Of a stretch of DNA of 64,000 nt, positions 24,252 through 33,551 are shown piece after piece. This DNA comes from Rubripirellula obstinata. Lineage in GTDB: Bacteria; Planctomycetota; Planctomycetia; Pirellulales; Pirellulaceae. The position numbers and the translations under genes were made by a program. The stretch lies in assembly GCF_001642955.1 (NCBI RefSeq), contig NZ_LWSK01000007.1, positions 1 to 64,000 on the forward strand. Direction: 5' to 3'. The notes under the pieces were generated by a model. The model was not told where the DNA came from, did not search any database, and saw nothing but the letters and a program-made list of their open reading frames with translations. Positions within the stretch are counted from its first letter, which is position 1; each line of letters begins with the position of its first letter.

Positions 24252-25149
24252 CGACTTCACTGGGAAGTTGCGACTGTCTCCAATCGCGATAGGTTTGTCT
24301 GGTGTCGGCGGTCTTCCAAAGGCCGGGACCGTTGGAGTTGCCTGCAGCGACGATGGCCGCACCGGCACTGGGACTAGCCAAGTAGACGTCCTCGGCGAAG
24401 AGTAATAGGCCCTGTCCAGAAACTTCGACCAGCTTTTTCTCGTCGACCAGCTGCTGACGAAGCTTTCGATAGCTCGTCCAGCTTGCTCTTGGTTCAAGTG
24501 TGGCTGTCGAACCTTTCAGCACGACAAATTCGCCGTCCACCTCTTTCGCTGTCGCTTTTGCCTCGCCGGAAGCGAACTCAAAAAGCGGTGATTCGTCATC
24601 ACCAAGTGGTTCGCTGGAATCCGGTCGATTGACTGTGGGCTTCGGTTTCAAAAAGGAGAATCCGATCACAGGAAGAGTCAATTCAATGTGTTCGAGAAAA
24701 CCTTCCATGTCGGCCAAGTCAGCTTCGGGCAGATGCGTCGGGGCTGGAGCCGTGCTGTTATGAATCTTCGCCCGACCGGCAGCGTATCCCAACGCGATCA
24801 ACCGACTCTCGAGGTAACGAACATGGGCTTTGGTGAGATTCAAGTCCTTGCTGATCACGCAAACACAGCGAGTCCAGAAGTCCTTTGATTCGTCTTTGTT
24901 GTGCTTCACCAAACGCGTCATCACGTTGTCACCCTCACCGATGTAAACGATTTCATTCATCGGGTTCTCGGGATCCGGACCGGCCAGGATGTAGATGCCT
25001 GTTCGGGTCACCTCTTCACGTTTGGCAAGATCAGCCAAACGGCTACGCGGCGCGACAAGCATCTTGCCCGACCAGTTCATCACTTCGGCTGTGAACAGCC
25101 CCGACGGGTCACCGTCGGGAAAAAAGAGGCGAATGGATCGTCCGTTCAT
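24244..25149 (-). CDS. GIY-YIG nuclease family protein with C-terminal DUF4357-like domain
   Basis: A 301-aa protein. GIYILAGPD...EIVYIGEGDNVMTRLVKHNKD (about residues 52-90) is a complete GIY-YIG motif with the downstream Arg, and the glutamate-bearing helix is VRYLESRLIALGYAAGRAKIHN. The C-terminal third (ATAKEVDGEFVVLKGSTA, then SYRKLRQQLVDEKKLVE and SPSAGAAIVAAGNSNGP) looks like DUF4357. Family members nick or cut DNA, often in defence loci. It lies 36 bp after the SNF2-like helicase gene and overlaps the PARG gene, so it is part of the operon. Confidence 0.87.
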   Translation of the reverse strand: MNGRSIRLFFPDGDPSGLFTAEVMNWSGKMLVAPRSRLADLAKREEVTRTGIYILAGPDPENPMNEIVYIGEGDNVMTRLVKHNKDESKDFWTRCVCVISKDLNLTKAHVRYLESRLIALGYAAGRAKIHNSTAPAPTHLPEADLADMEGFLEHIELTLPVIGFSFLKPKPTVNRPDSSEPLGDDESPLFEFASGEAKATAKEVDGEFVVLKGSTATLEPRASWTSYRKLRQQLVDEKKLVEVSGQGLLLFAEDVYLASPSAGAAIVAAGNSNGPGLWKTADTRQTYRDWRQSQLPSEVDE

Positions 25150-25185
25150 TTTGAATCTTTCAACGGTGCTAATTGAGTTCGGTGT

Positions 25186-28020
25186 TTAAATCGTGGAGTC
25201 AGTGCCCAAGCTGGTCGCCGATTCGGCTTCCAGTCGGAACGCTAGCTCTTGGGCAGCAATCAGGGGAAATGGAATTCGCTCGGAAAGCTTGTCCGTGCTT
25301 CGAGCATCGACTCGGTATTCCTCTCCCATGACGACGTTGAACCAACGCTCGCGATCCATCACCACGCGATACATTTTCTCATCTTGTGTCTCACCGATAT
25401 AGGGGATGAACACTTGGATGGATTGACCAACGCGTTCGGCCTTCGCACCAATACGATCAACTCGCCCAGTTCGTTGTTCAAGATTGCTGGGGTTCCAGCA
25501 CAGGTCGTGATGAATAATGTGCCGGCAGTTTAGATGCAGGTCGACTCCCTCGGACATCACACTGCTGGCAACAAGAATCTCGGGATAGAACGGAGTATTG
25601 AACGTCAGCATCAACCGCTGCCTCGTCTCGCTTCGCGTTCGACCGTTGACCAATCGCACGTTGGGGAGGAGTTGTTCCGCCGTATCACCTTGAAGCTCGT
25701 CATCATCATATTCTGACGCTGAGTCGACTCCGAAGTGAGCCCCGGTTTGGATACGCTTCACCGCGTTGATGTAGGCATCTCGCTGGTCTGTGCCGCAACG
25801 CTCGACCAAGAACGTGAAGAACTGCTTTACGACGGTTCCGAATGCTAATCCGGATTCATCGGTTGCGTTAAACGTCGCTTGCATCAACTGATCTGGTTCA
25901 CTGTCTTCAGCAAGTGGAAAGAATCGCACCAGAAATGATGGTGTTCGCAGGTTGCGTCGAATGATTTCGACCAACGCGACTTCGTGCGCTCTTAAGCTCG
26001 GATATTTGGTCAGCAATTGTAGAGTCTCGCGATCGCAGGCACGCCGAAGCGGACCGTCGTCGTCGAAGAAACGCTTTCCGATCCGCGACAACTCGGCTGC
26101 CGCTTCATCCGTCGAGCACGACAATTTGTTGGCACCAAGTCGGAGGATCTCATCGCCTACCGCATTTGAGATGCGTCGGCGCAGCGTTCGCCCCGTTTGG
26201 ACGTAATGACAAAAGACGACCACTTTCTCACCTCGCTTCCAGATATCGACGGATCGTGCGACGGTGGCGTCGACCTTTGGGTGCGCCAATGAACCGGTGT
26301 CGCTTGGTGCTATCAGGCCATCGAGTTTGTTCAGGTACCAATCTGTTTGCTTGGTATCGCTAATATCAGTGTCACTATCGTCATCGTCGTCGATCGACTT
26401 CTCACCGCTTCCCATTCGTGTGTGCAAGAACGCTTCGTAGCTGGACGATAGACCCTCCGCAAACAGGGGACGCGATTCGGGTTGAGCTGACGACGCTCGA
26501 CATGCCAACAAGAACGGCAACAATGCTTCGCCGGTAACGCTCAGTCCTTGTTCTTTCACAGGTCGTTCGGTTTCATCATCCGATTTCAACGAGATGGCTG
26601 CACCAACCCGACGTTCGCGCCGCGGCAAATCCTTCTCGCCCGGCAATTCCCGTGATTTCAAATGGCGGATCACCCATGGTTGCAGAAAACGCTCCGCCTC
26701 CCGCAAGGATTGCTTCGCTCGATCAAAACAGACAACGACATCTTCAGCGGCTCCACTCAAGCCGTTTGCGTTTCTTGCCGCGGGCCACCAATCCTGGGCG
26801 TCTTCGTAGGACTTACCCTCGACCCGCAAATCGTCACGCGTTAACCGCCCCCAAGCGTGATCGAGACACAACGCTGCTTCTTGTGCCCGATCGAGACTTT
26901 GCCGCAACGACTGTCGTGCTTCTGCAAAGGCGTCCAATCCATCCGACGGAGCCGACTTGCCTGTCCAATGAATTCCTTGGAAGCGATCGAGCACACTACA
27001 CAACTCACCATGCCCAAGCTGAAACGGTGTCGCCGTCAAGAACAGCATCCGCTCAAACACACCAGACAAAGCTCCTTGCGAGATCGCTTCGGCATCCGCC
27101 AGAGAATCTTCCGATCGAAAGAGCTTTGCAAGTCTCGTGTCGGCATTCTTCAGGTGGTGAGCTTCGTCTAAGATCAACAACGGTAACCGCTGACGGAATC
27201 TTACGAGACAATCTAGCCAGACTTCGCGTAGCTGTTCCTTGATTGCATGCCGCGCCGCCACCAGTTTTGCATCAAAGTGCTTGGTGCGACGCTGCGGAAT
27301 GTCTTGCAGTGCATCGAACACCGCCGATGTATCGAGTTGCGGCAGTAATTTTGCAATCGCCTCGGGCACCGGATCATCGTCCGCGCCGGTGATATCCTTG
27401 ATCAGCGGCAGCCAATTGCTGGGCGGCGTCGCGAGCAGCTTGTTCCAAATGCCCTCGTCTTTGCGTGTGAGGTCCTTCTTTTGAAGCAGGTCGCCGAGGA
27501 ACCGACCCAATGCTCGCTTCAAGCCGCTCGTGTTTCTTCGTCGATGCAGGCTACGCTGGATCAGAGCCAACATTACCCAAGGGTCATTCAATCCGCGACT
27601 CATCGCGCCGTGCGTCATGAAGATGATCGAGCAGCGTCGGTCCTTCGGGTCGTCCAAGAGTTTCAGGAAATCGACCGCCTTCTCCGCCGTCTTGAACCGA
27701 ATGCGTTTCGCGATCTTGTTGGGCAGGCAACGCTCGCAAAACAAACCGAGATCCTGCGGCCATTTGTCTTTCAAAGTGGACGGCACCATCACGACAACCG
27801 GCCGGCCGCCTCGGTTCGACAACGCGACCGAGACGGCAACGGAGATCGCGACGAAAGTTTTACCCATGCCCACTTCGTCGGCCAGGATGACGCCCGGCTG
27901 ATCGGCTAGACGACGCAAGATCGCCGCGGCCGTCTTGGACTGACGGGATGCGTCGGCCTTGGAAATCCTGCCGGTCACGTGCAGGTTGATTTCAGAATTT
28001 AACGAGTACGAGAGACTCAT
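25186..28020 (-). CDS. SNF2-like DEAH helicase / translocase of the defence-like operon
   Basis: A 944-aa protein with a Q-rich start and Walker A DEVGMGKT (residues 48-55 region), DEAH box LLILDEAHHLKN (DEAH 285-288) and a C-terminal helicase core with VASSVMSEGVDLHLNC and QRTGRVDRIGA (motif VI). The QRTGR-DR-G signature and the whole layout fit SNF2/RapA-like dsDNA translocases. Its ATG overlaps the stop of the phospholipase-D gene (ATGA at 28017). A large insertion (about residues 400-620) between the two lobes is not recognised. It is likely the motor of the defence complex (inference). Confidence 0.86.
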   Translation of the reverse strand: MSLSYSLNSEINLHVTGRISKADASRQSKTAAAILRRLADQPGVILADEVGMGKTFVAISVAVSVALSNRGGRPVVVMVPSTLKDKWPQDLGLFCERCLPNKIAKRIRFKTAEKAVDFLKLLDDPKDRRCSIIFMTHGAMSRGLNDPWVMLALIQRSLHRRRNTSGLKRALGRFLGDLLQKKDLTRKDEGIWNKLLATPPSNWLPLIKDITGADDDPVPEAIAKLLPQLDTSAVFDALQDIPQRRTKHFDAKLVAARHAIKEQLREVWLDCLVRFRQRLPLLILDEAHHLKNADTRLAKLFRSEDSLADAEAISQGALSGVFERMLFLTATPFQLGHGELCSVLDRFQGIHWTGKSAPSDGLDAFAEARQSLRQSLDRAQEAALCLDHAWGRLTRDDLRVEGKSYEDAQDWWPAARNANGLSGAAEDVVVCFDRAKQSLREAERFLQPWVIRHLKSRELPGEKDLPRRERRVGAAISLKSDDETERPVKEQGLSVTGEALLPFLLACRASSAQPESRPLFAEGLSSSYEAFLHTRMGSGEKSIDDDDDSDTDISDTKQTDWYLNKLDGLIAPSDTGSLAHPKVDATVARSVDIWKRGEKVVVFCHYVQTGRTLRRRISNAVGDEILRLGANKLSCSTDEAAAELSRIGKRFFDDDGPLRRACDRETLQLLTKYPSLRAHEVALVEIIRRNLRTPSFLVRFFPLAEDSEPDQLMQATFNATDESGLAFGTVVKQFFTFLVERCGTDQRDAYINAVKRIQTGAHFGVDSASEYDDDELQGDTAEQLLPNVRLVNGRTRSETRQRLMLTFNTPFYPEILVASSVMSEGVDLHLNCRHIIHHDLCWNPSNLEQRTGRVDRIGAKAERVGQSIQVFIPYIGETQDEKMYRVVMDRERWFNVVMGEEYRVDARSTDKLSERIPFPLIAAQELAFRLEAESATSLGTDSTI

Positions 28021-30107
28021 GCTGTCACCTCATCGAACACCGAAGCGACGTAAGCTTGTAGATTGGCCGGCGCGTTGGTTCCTCCATCAGCCTCAATCAG
28101 AGTTCGCAATTTCCCGCAAAGCTCCTGCACTTCGCTGCGGTGGACTGCCACGTCGACACATCCCTCGCACGCGACGACGTTCGCTCGCGACAGCTCCAGA
28201 GTCAGCTCGGCGATCAAGAACGCGGATTCAGTCGGCGAGGTTGCTTCGCGAGCAATCGCCTCGGCGAGAGCCATGACGCCAACCGGGCCGTGCAATCGCC
28301 AATGGAGCGTTTCGATCGTTGCGGCGGGACGCTCAACTCGCTCCCGCATCCGAGTCAGTGCCCACGACAACCGTCGCGTGCGTTGCAACAAGAAACCGCT
28401 GGTGTCGACCCGTTTGTGCGGATCAATTGCCGTGACAACTTCATCGTGATTGGCTTTCGATTTCCTGGACAGGTAGTCCGCCATCACGCGATGCAGCGGT
28501 CGCGATGACCCAAGCAAATCCATCAACACACTAAGCGGCAAATCTTTCAGTTCATCCGGTGGCGGCAACGATTCTGGTGAAGCCACGTTGACGGGCCACC
28601 AAGCGGTGCCGGCTTGATCGCCCAGCCGCACCTCGAAACCACTCGGTGGTCGCGTTTTCGTCCAAGGCAGCGTCACCTTCGCGGGTGACCCTGCCGCTTT
28701 CCACCGTTGGCAGTCGAACCACGCCTCTTCAGTTCCTTCGATCGACAGGCTAAACGCTTCACTGCGATTACCCACGAATTCCAGCGAGACGACGCCATTG
28801 TCACTGGCACTATTGCCGTCACTTGCATCGAGCGAGTAAACCGCATCGCCAAAGAATCCTGGCAACGCAAGTTGTTCCAGAGCATCCGCGTCTTCTTCGT
28901 TCGGCGGAGGCTGCCAAGTCACGTCCGCAGCGTCAACCACCTCGCTTTTCGGAAACGTTGCCTCGACAGCTTTGAATAGCTTTTCGTCCCGTTTGCTGTC
29001 GAGCACATAAACCAGGTTGGCTTCCAAGTTCGATCGTTTTCCAATGCCCATGCCGGCACTGGTGAAATTGCTCGACCCGATTTGATAAGCCGCGTAACGA
29101 TCGTCTTGCAACCAAATGCCCTTGGCATGAAGTGGTCGAGAATCTGGAGCAGTGACTCTGGCAAACTCGACAACAGCACTTTGCCGAGGTGTTCGACGCA
29201 ACGATTCGGGGGCTTGCAGCACCCATCGCGAATGCCCCAGTTCTTCCCATCCAACACATTGTTCACCAGCAACGTGATAACCGACGGTGACTTCACCGCG
29301 ACTGCGAAGCAATTGCCAGATTCGATCAACCGGTGTGTTCTTCGATTCCGGCGGATCAAAAAATGGACTGACGATGTCCGCCGACTTCGGACCGACGCCG
29401 GCCGGCCAGATCTCTTCCAGTTGATCGAACCCGGAATCGCCAACGTCACCCGCTTTGCTCGCTGGTTCGACGAACAGCGTCTTTACCTGCACCGCTGGCC
29501 GCTTGCGATCGGTTTCGCGCGTTCCCCACCCGGCACAATCGCTCTCAACTCGATCAATCAGCGTATTCCAACGCAGTGCAGCCGGCGTCGTTGTTGAGCT
29601 GTAACGAACAACTCGCCGCAAGAAGCTTGCTGTCTCAAGCAAGCATTCAATCGGCGAGTCACTGCCCGCATGAAAATCGAGGACGCCGAACACTTCCAAG
29701 TTCCGTCGATAGCCGTCTTCCGTCAGGTTCGCCGACCCGATCATCAAGCGAACGTGGTTCGACCAAACCAACAAGCTGACCTTGGCATGCTGAATCCCTG
29801 GCAAACGTGCCGGCAGCAAGTCCCAACGCAGACTACGCGACCCGCGACAATGATGAGCGTCGACCAATACCGACGCGCACTGCAATCGCGCCAGCTTATC
29901 TTCGCGTTCGATCAAATACGCCGGACCGTCGTCGGTCGGATTGGTTTCTAATCCGAGGAAGCTCGCCAAGCATTCCTCTTCAAAGAACGCCGCGTCAAAC
30001 GTGAACGACGTTGCAAGCACGCCGATTGGATCGCCCGCGTTTTCCGGTGGAACCCAAGCGTCCAACAGTTTGCCGAAACCTTCCCGTGATTTCCGACGCT
30101 TAGCCAA
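28017..30107 (-). CDS. Phospholipase-D-family protein with two HxK motifs
   Basis: The 696-aa protein has two PLD half-sites: QHAKVSLLVWSNHVRLMIGSANLT (H107, K109, N127) and LHAKGIWLQDDRYAAYQIGSSNFT (H327, K329), enough for one active site made of both halves. PLD-fold enzymes in defence systems (for example DISARM DrmC or DpdK) are thought to cut nucleic acid. The C-terminal 250 residues are unrecognised. Stop and start codons overlap with the genes on both sides (4 bp and 8 bp), so the operon is tightly coupled. Confidence 0.86.
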   Translation of the reverse strand: MAKRRKSREGFGKLLDAWVPPENAGDPIGVLATSFTFDAAFFEEECLASFLGLETNPTDDGPAYLIEREDKLARLQCASVLVDAHHCRGSRSLRWDLLPARLPGIQHAKVSLLVWSNHVRLMIGSANLTEDGYRRNLEVFGVLDFHAGSDSPIECLLETASFLRRVVRYSSTTTPAALRWNTLIDRVESDCAGWGTRETDRKRPAVQVKTLFVEPASKAGDVGDSGFDQLEEIWPAGVGPKSADIVSPFFDPPESKNTPVDRIWQLLRSRGEVTVGYHVAGEQCVGWEELGHSRWVLQAPESLRRTPRQSAVVEFARVTAPDSRPLHAKGIWLQDDRYAAYQIGSSNFTSAGMGIGKRSNLEANLVYVLDSKRDEKLFKAVEATFPKSEVVDAADVTWQPPPNEEDADALEQLALPGFFGDAVYSLDASDGNSASDNGVVSLEFVGNRSEAFSLSIEGTEEAWFDCQRWKAAGSPAKVTLPWTKTRPPSGFEVRLGDQAGTAWWPVNVASPESLPPPDELKDLPLSVLMDLLGSSRPLHRVMADYLSRKSKANHDEVVTAIDPHKRVDTSGFLLQRTRRLSWALTRMRERVERPAATIETLHWRLHGPVGVMALAEAIAREATSPTESAFLIAELTLELSRANVVACEGCVDVAVHRSEVQELCGKLRTLIEADGGTNAPANLQAYVASVFDEVTA

Positions 30108-31443
30108 CTCCCACCTCGCCGGAAATCAAATTCAGGTCGCTCGCAAACGACCACAACGAATGCGTTCGATAAGCATGCACGTACTCGGATGCTGGTCGCG
30201 GATTGTAATCGCGGATGTAACCTGGCCGGATCAGGTAGGAACCATCATCGAAGCGATCGAACCATGGCGCTTTACCGGCGGGCGGTTTGTCACGTTGGAC
30301 CTTTGTGTGAAACGCCAACAACTGGTCGGCCCACAACGCGGGAGTGGCCGAATCAGCGAACGGATCGAACGAGCGAGTGAACCGATCGACCAAGCCCAAT
30401 GGAGCAAGGGCCTCGACAACGCTTGGATAAACCCCAGCAGTTTTCGTCGCTGCCTCCTTCACCGCGTCTAATTCGGTAAATTCGCCCGCCTTCACCCGCA
30501 CTTGCTGCTCCACCATGTATTTCAAGCAAGCATCGAAAGCACTTTGCAGATAGCGAGCGAACTGCTCGTAGCAGGAGATCGCATGAAGCAGATCACGAAG
30601 CGGCTCGCTCGCACGCGGCATCAACCATTGGTGGAATCGCCGCTCCGAAGGCCAGTCCGACTCACGCTCCCTTGCCCAAACCTCTTGCCCCGCACCCGAC
30701 GTCAACGCATCGAAGATCTCACCCCGGTAACCATCAACCATCTTGCCAGTATCGGAGGACGCGATCGCGGCACGAATTGCCTCGGACTCCTGCGGTCCCG
30801 CAGCGTAGATCCCAAAGTGGTCAACAAAGAACTTACCCCAGGACTTCCGCGCCGTCGCACCCGCCACCAGACCGTCCCGGATTCCTTCACGCAATCGTTC
30901 GCGATGATTGCGGCCCGGCCCACCGCCGCTGCCCAAAAAGCCCTCCAGTTCTTGATCCGATTCCCATGCCGACAAAATCGAGAACCCGGCATCACCGAGC
31001 CGCCCCGCTTGCTCGACACCGATCTCGCGTGCCAACGCACGATAGATCCCATGGAATCCAAACGTCCGCGGCCCCTTCAAGTAGCCACGCGCTGACATAG
31101 GAATACCCTCGGCGCGCAACTTGTCCGCTTTATCGCGCCCCGGCAAACCGCGCAGTAAAGACTTGTCCTTGGTCTCCCGAGCCAAGCCTTCAACCACGTA
31201 CCACTCGAACACCTGCCACGGCTCACTCACTCCGTCCTCGGCAACGTGCTCTTCATCAAACGTGCTGCACAGCCAAAGCGACGCCGCAATCACCGTCAAG
31301 AACCTCGGATGTTGCTGCCGTTCCCGCACTCCCGGCACCATCCGTGACGCTAGCGAATCCGCAATCGGGTAGATCCCCAGCGGATCAATCGACCCTTCCG
31401 CCGATTCCGCCGGATCAGCTTCGCTCAACATCGGCATCAACAT
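30100..31443 (-). CDS. Unrecognised 447-aa protein of the defence-like operon
   Basis: I do not recognise this family. The start (DPLGIYPIADSLASRMVPGVRERQQHPRFLTVIAASLWLC, after a low-complexity MLMPMLSEADPAESAEGS) and the rest are mostly helical, with a glycine-rich GSGGGPGRNHRERLREGIRDGLV and no catalytic motif or membrane segment. It overlaps the RelE-UvrD stop by 7 bp and the PLD gene by 8 bp, so it is an integral part of the operon. Size and position beside a PLD gene recall uncharacterised proteins in similar loci, but homology was not established. It may be a target-recognition or assembly subunit. Confidence 0.72.
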   Translation of the reverse strand: MLMPMLSEADPAESAEGSIDPLGIYPIADSLASRMVPGVRERQQHPRFLTVIAASLWLCSTFDEEHVAEDGVSEPWQVFEWYVVEGLARETKDKSLLRGLPGRDKADKLRAEGIPMSARGYLKGPRTFGFHGIYRALAREIGVEQAGRLGDAGFSILSAWESDQELEGFLGSGGGPGRNHRERLREGIRDGLVAGATARKSWGKFFVDHFGIYAAGPQESEAIRAAIASSDTGKMVDGYRGEIFDALTSGAGQEVWARERESDWPSERRFHQWLMPRASEPLRDLLHAISCYEQFARYLQSAFDACLKYMVEQQVRVKAGEFTELDAVKEAATKTAGVYPSVVEALAPLGLVDRFTRSFDPFADSATPALWADQLLAFHTKVQRDKPPAGKAPWFDRFDDGSYLIRPGYIRDYNPRPASEYVHAYRTHSLWSFASDLNLISGEVGVG

Positions 31444-33551
31444 GATTCACCACCGGTTAAGAACTGAGAGTTCGCGAAGCCACCGACCGTGCTCACATAC
31501 AGTTGGTCCCTTGCGCGTGTCGCGGCAACATAAAGCAGGTTCTGTTCAGCAGCGATGTGGCGATCGCGTGCTCGCTGGTCCTCGTCTCGCCCTCGAAACT
31601 TCGTCGGAAAGACCGCATCGGCCAGTCCCGCGATGATGACGCATCGGAACTCAAGCCCTTTGACTCGATGCATCGTCGCCAATTGCACTCCGCTTCCGAC
31701 GGAGGTGTCGCCATCAAGCACGGTGAACTCTACACCCTCTTTCTTCAATCCTGATTTGAGTTTTTTCAACAGCCAACCTGCTCGGACAACGATTGCAATT
31801 TCTTCCGGCGGAAATTCGTCCTTGAGCGAAAGCACGAGCTCGGCAATCGCGTTAGATTCGGATTGCTGGTCATCGTGTTCGAGCAGAACAGGTTCTGGAC
31901 CGCTGAATAGAGAATGAGTCGAAATTTCGGACCACGAAGAATCACATAGGTCCGCAGTGGTCAACGCACTGCTTCGTCCGGTCGCCCAACTGCGAATCTG
32001 TTCGGTCGTCCGATAGTTGATCTGCAAGCGATGAATTCGTTCCGAAATATGAATGTCACCGTCGGCAAGTTGCGTGGGTTCGTGATAAATTCTCTGCCGA
32101 GGATCGGCAACGATGAACAGATCGTCGGCAGCCGGTCGCACCAATGACCGGATGAATCGCCAATCGCTTGCGGTGAAGTCCTGGCCCTCGTCGACAATGA
32201 CGTGTCGATAGGTTGGCGACGCGGCGGTAGCGGACAGATTGCTTGCGGTCGTAGTGACACCGACCCAACTCAGCTTTCCGCTCAAGCGAAGCGCCTCGTC
32301 AAAATTCTCAAACGCTTTCCAGACGCCGGCTTTCTCACGTCGTGACAACGATGGCGTCCGCCCGACACGCGACATTTGCAGGTATTCGTCTCTGGTGGTG
32401 ACGCCTCGGATGGCGTGCGTGTAGAACCACTCATCACGCAGAACATCCGTTTCTAGTTTGGTGGGATTGTCGATCGCAACTTGATCCCATGCGAGCGAAA
32501 TGTCGTCGTCGGATGCGACTTGAACCGGACCGGAAGTTCGCAGCCATGACATCGCGTGCTCGTGGATGTGTTGAACTTCGATGCGTTCGTACTCATCGCC
32601 ACAAAACGTCCGTAGTACCGACCGCACATTTTCTGCGAGGTTTTTTGTAAAAGTCGTGAAAAGAACTCGCTCGTCGGGCGAGAGTTTCAAGGCGAGCTGT
32701 CGTGCCCGGTGCATCGCAACGATAGTTTTTCCGGTTCCCGCACCACCCAGAACTAACGTCGGCCCGGCGAACGACTGCTGAGTCATCTGACGTTGGTGAG
32801 GATGCAGGAACACTCGCCATTGTTCCAGCGGTGCAGAAAGAACACGATCCAATTCATCGTCACTATCGACTCTGCGAAAACGTCTAGACGACTGATTGCT
32901 CGCCAGTGCTCGATCTTCTTCAGCAATCTCGTCGAGTGACGATTTCTGTTCCTTCTCTTCGAGCAACAAGCCGACATACTCTTTGACGCTCTCGATCGAC
33001 TCGCCCTCGGCAAGCCACACGAGCGATTCAAACGCCTCGGCCGGCAACACGTTCTGTAGCTGCGTGAGCTGTTCCTTTGATTGCAGTTGCCGAACCGCCG
33101 GCAGCAAGACGGGGGGAATTCCGAACGAGAGGAAAGTCGCGTCATCATGAGAAAACAGTGCGTTTTCATTGGCAGACGCCGTCGCCGCTTGGGCGACCGC
33201 CTGCTGGACTTGTTCGACATTCAAAATTTGCAGTGATTGAGTCTCCGGATGGACCTCGAACGTGCGGTTCCTGGCCCAATCCATCGCTTCGTCGTGGTTG
33301 TCGACCCAAACCAGAACGTAAGTGTTGCCCGAATCAGGGTGCAGCACGACGGCCCGGTACTTTTGATCAATCCGAACGGTGCGAACGCGATCGTCCGCCA
33401 TGTTGTGGATCTTCTCGTAGTTGATCGCCGCCGATTTTGGATCCGCTCTAAACTTTTTGGCAAACTCTTGAACCTTCTTTCGTTGCGACTTCGGCAGTCG
33501 CGCCAGAGCATCCATGAATTCGTTGCTGATGGCCAATCGCGGAACACTCAT
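31437..33551 (-). CDS. RelE/ParE-like domain fused to a UvrD-family helicase
   Basis: In the 704-aa product, residues 1-95 look like a RelE/ParE-type toxin fold (FMDALARLPKSQRKKVQEFAKKF, then DDRVRTVRIDQKYRAVVL and YVLVWVDNHDEAMDWA). After a linker comes a superfamily-1 helicase with Walker A GGAGTGKT (269-276), motif II VIVDEGQDFT, and motifs QINYRTTEQI and MHRVKGLEFRCVIIAGL. The RelE-like part lacks an obvious antitoxin gene nearby. Overlaps of 4 and 7 bp with both neighbours show tight coupling. The toxin-fold domain may bind RNA or ribosomes, or serve as an interaction module. Confidence 0.85.
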   Translation of the reverse strand: MSVPRLAISNEFMDALARLPKSQRKKVQEFAKKFRADPKSAAINYEKIHNMADDRVRTVRIDQKYRAVVLHPDSGNTYVLVWVDNHDEAMDWARNRTFEVHPETQSLQILNVEQVQQAVAQAATASANENALFSHDDATFLSFGIPPVLLPAVRQLQSKEQLTQLQNVLPAEAFESLVWLAEGESIESVKEYVGLLLEEKEQKSSLDEIAEEDRALASNQSSRRFRRVDSDDELDRVLSAPLEQWRVFLHPHQRQMTQQSFAGPTLVLGGAGTGKTIVAMHRARQLALKLSPDERVLFTTFTKNLAENVRSVLRTFCGDEYERIEVQHIHEHAMSWLRTSGPVQVASDDDISLAWDQVAIDNPTKLETDVLRDEWFYTHAIRGVTTRDEYLQMSRVGRTPSLSRREKAGVWKAFENFDEALRLSGKLSWVGVTTTASNLSATAASPTYRHVIVDEGQDFTASDWRFIRSLVRPAADDLFIVADPRQRIYHEPTQLADGDIHISERIHRLQINYRTTEQIRSWATGRSSALTTADLCDSSWSEISTHSLFSGPEPVLLEHDDQQSESNAIAELVLSLKDEFPPEEIAIVVRAGWLLKKLKSGLKKEGVEFTVLDGDTSVGSGVQLATMHRVKGLEFRCVIIAGLADAVFPTKFRGRDEDQRARDRHIAAEQNLLYVAATRARDQLYVSTVGGFANSQFLTGGESC

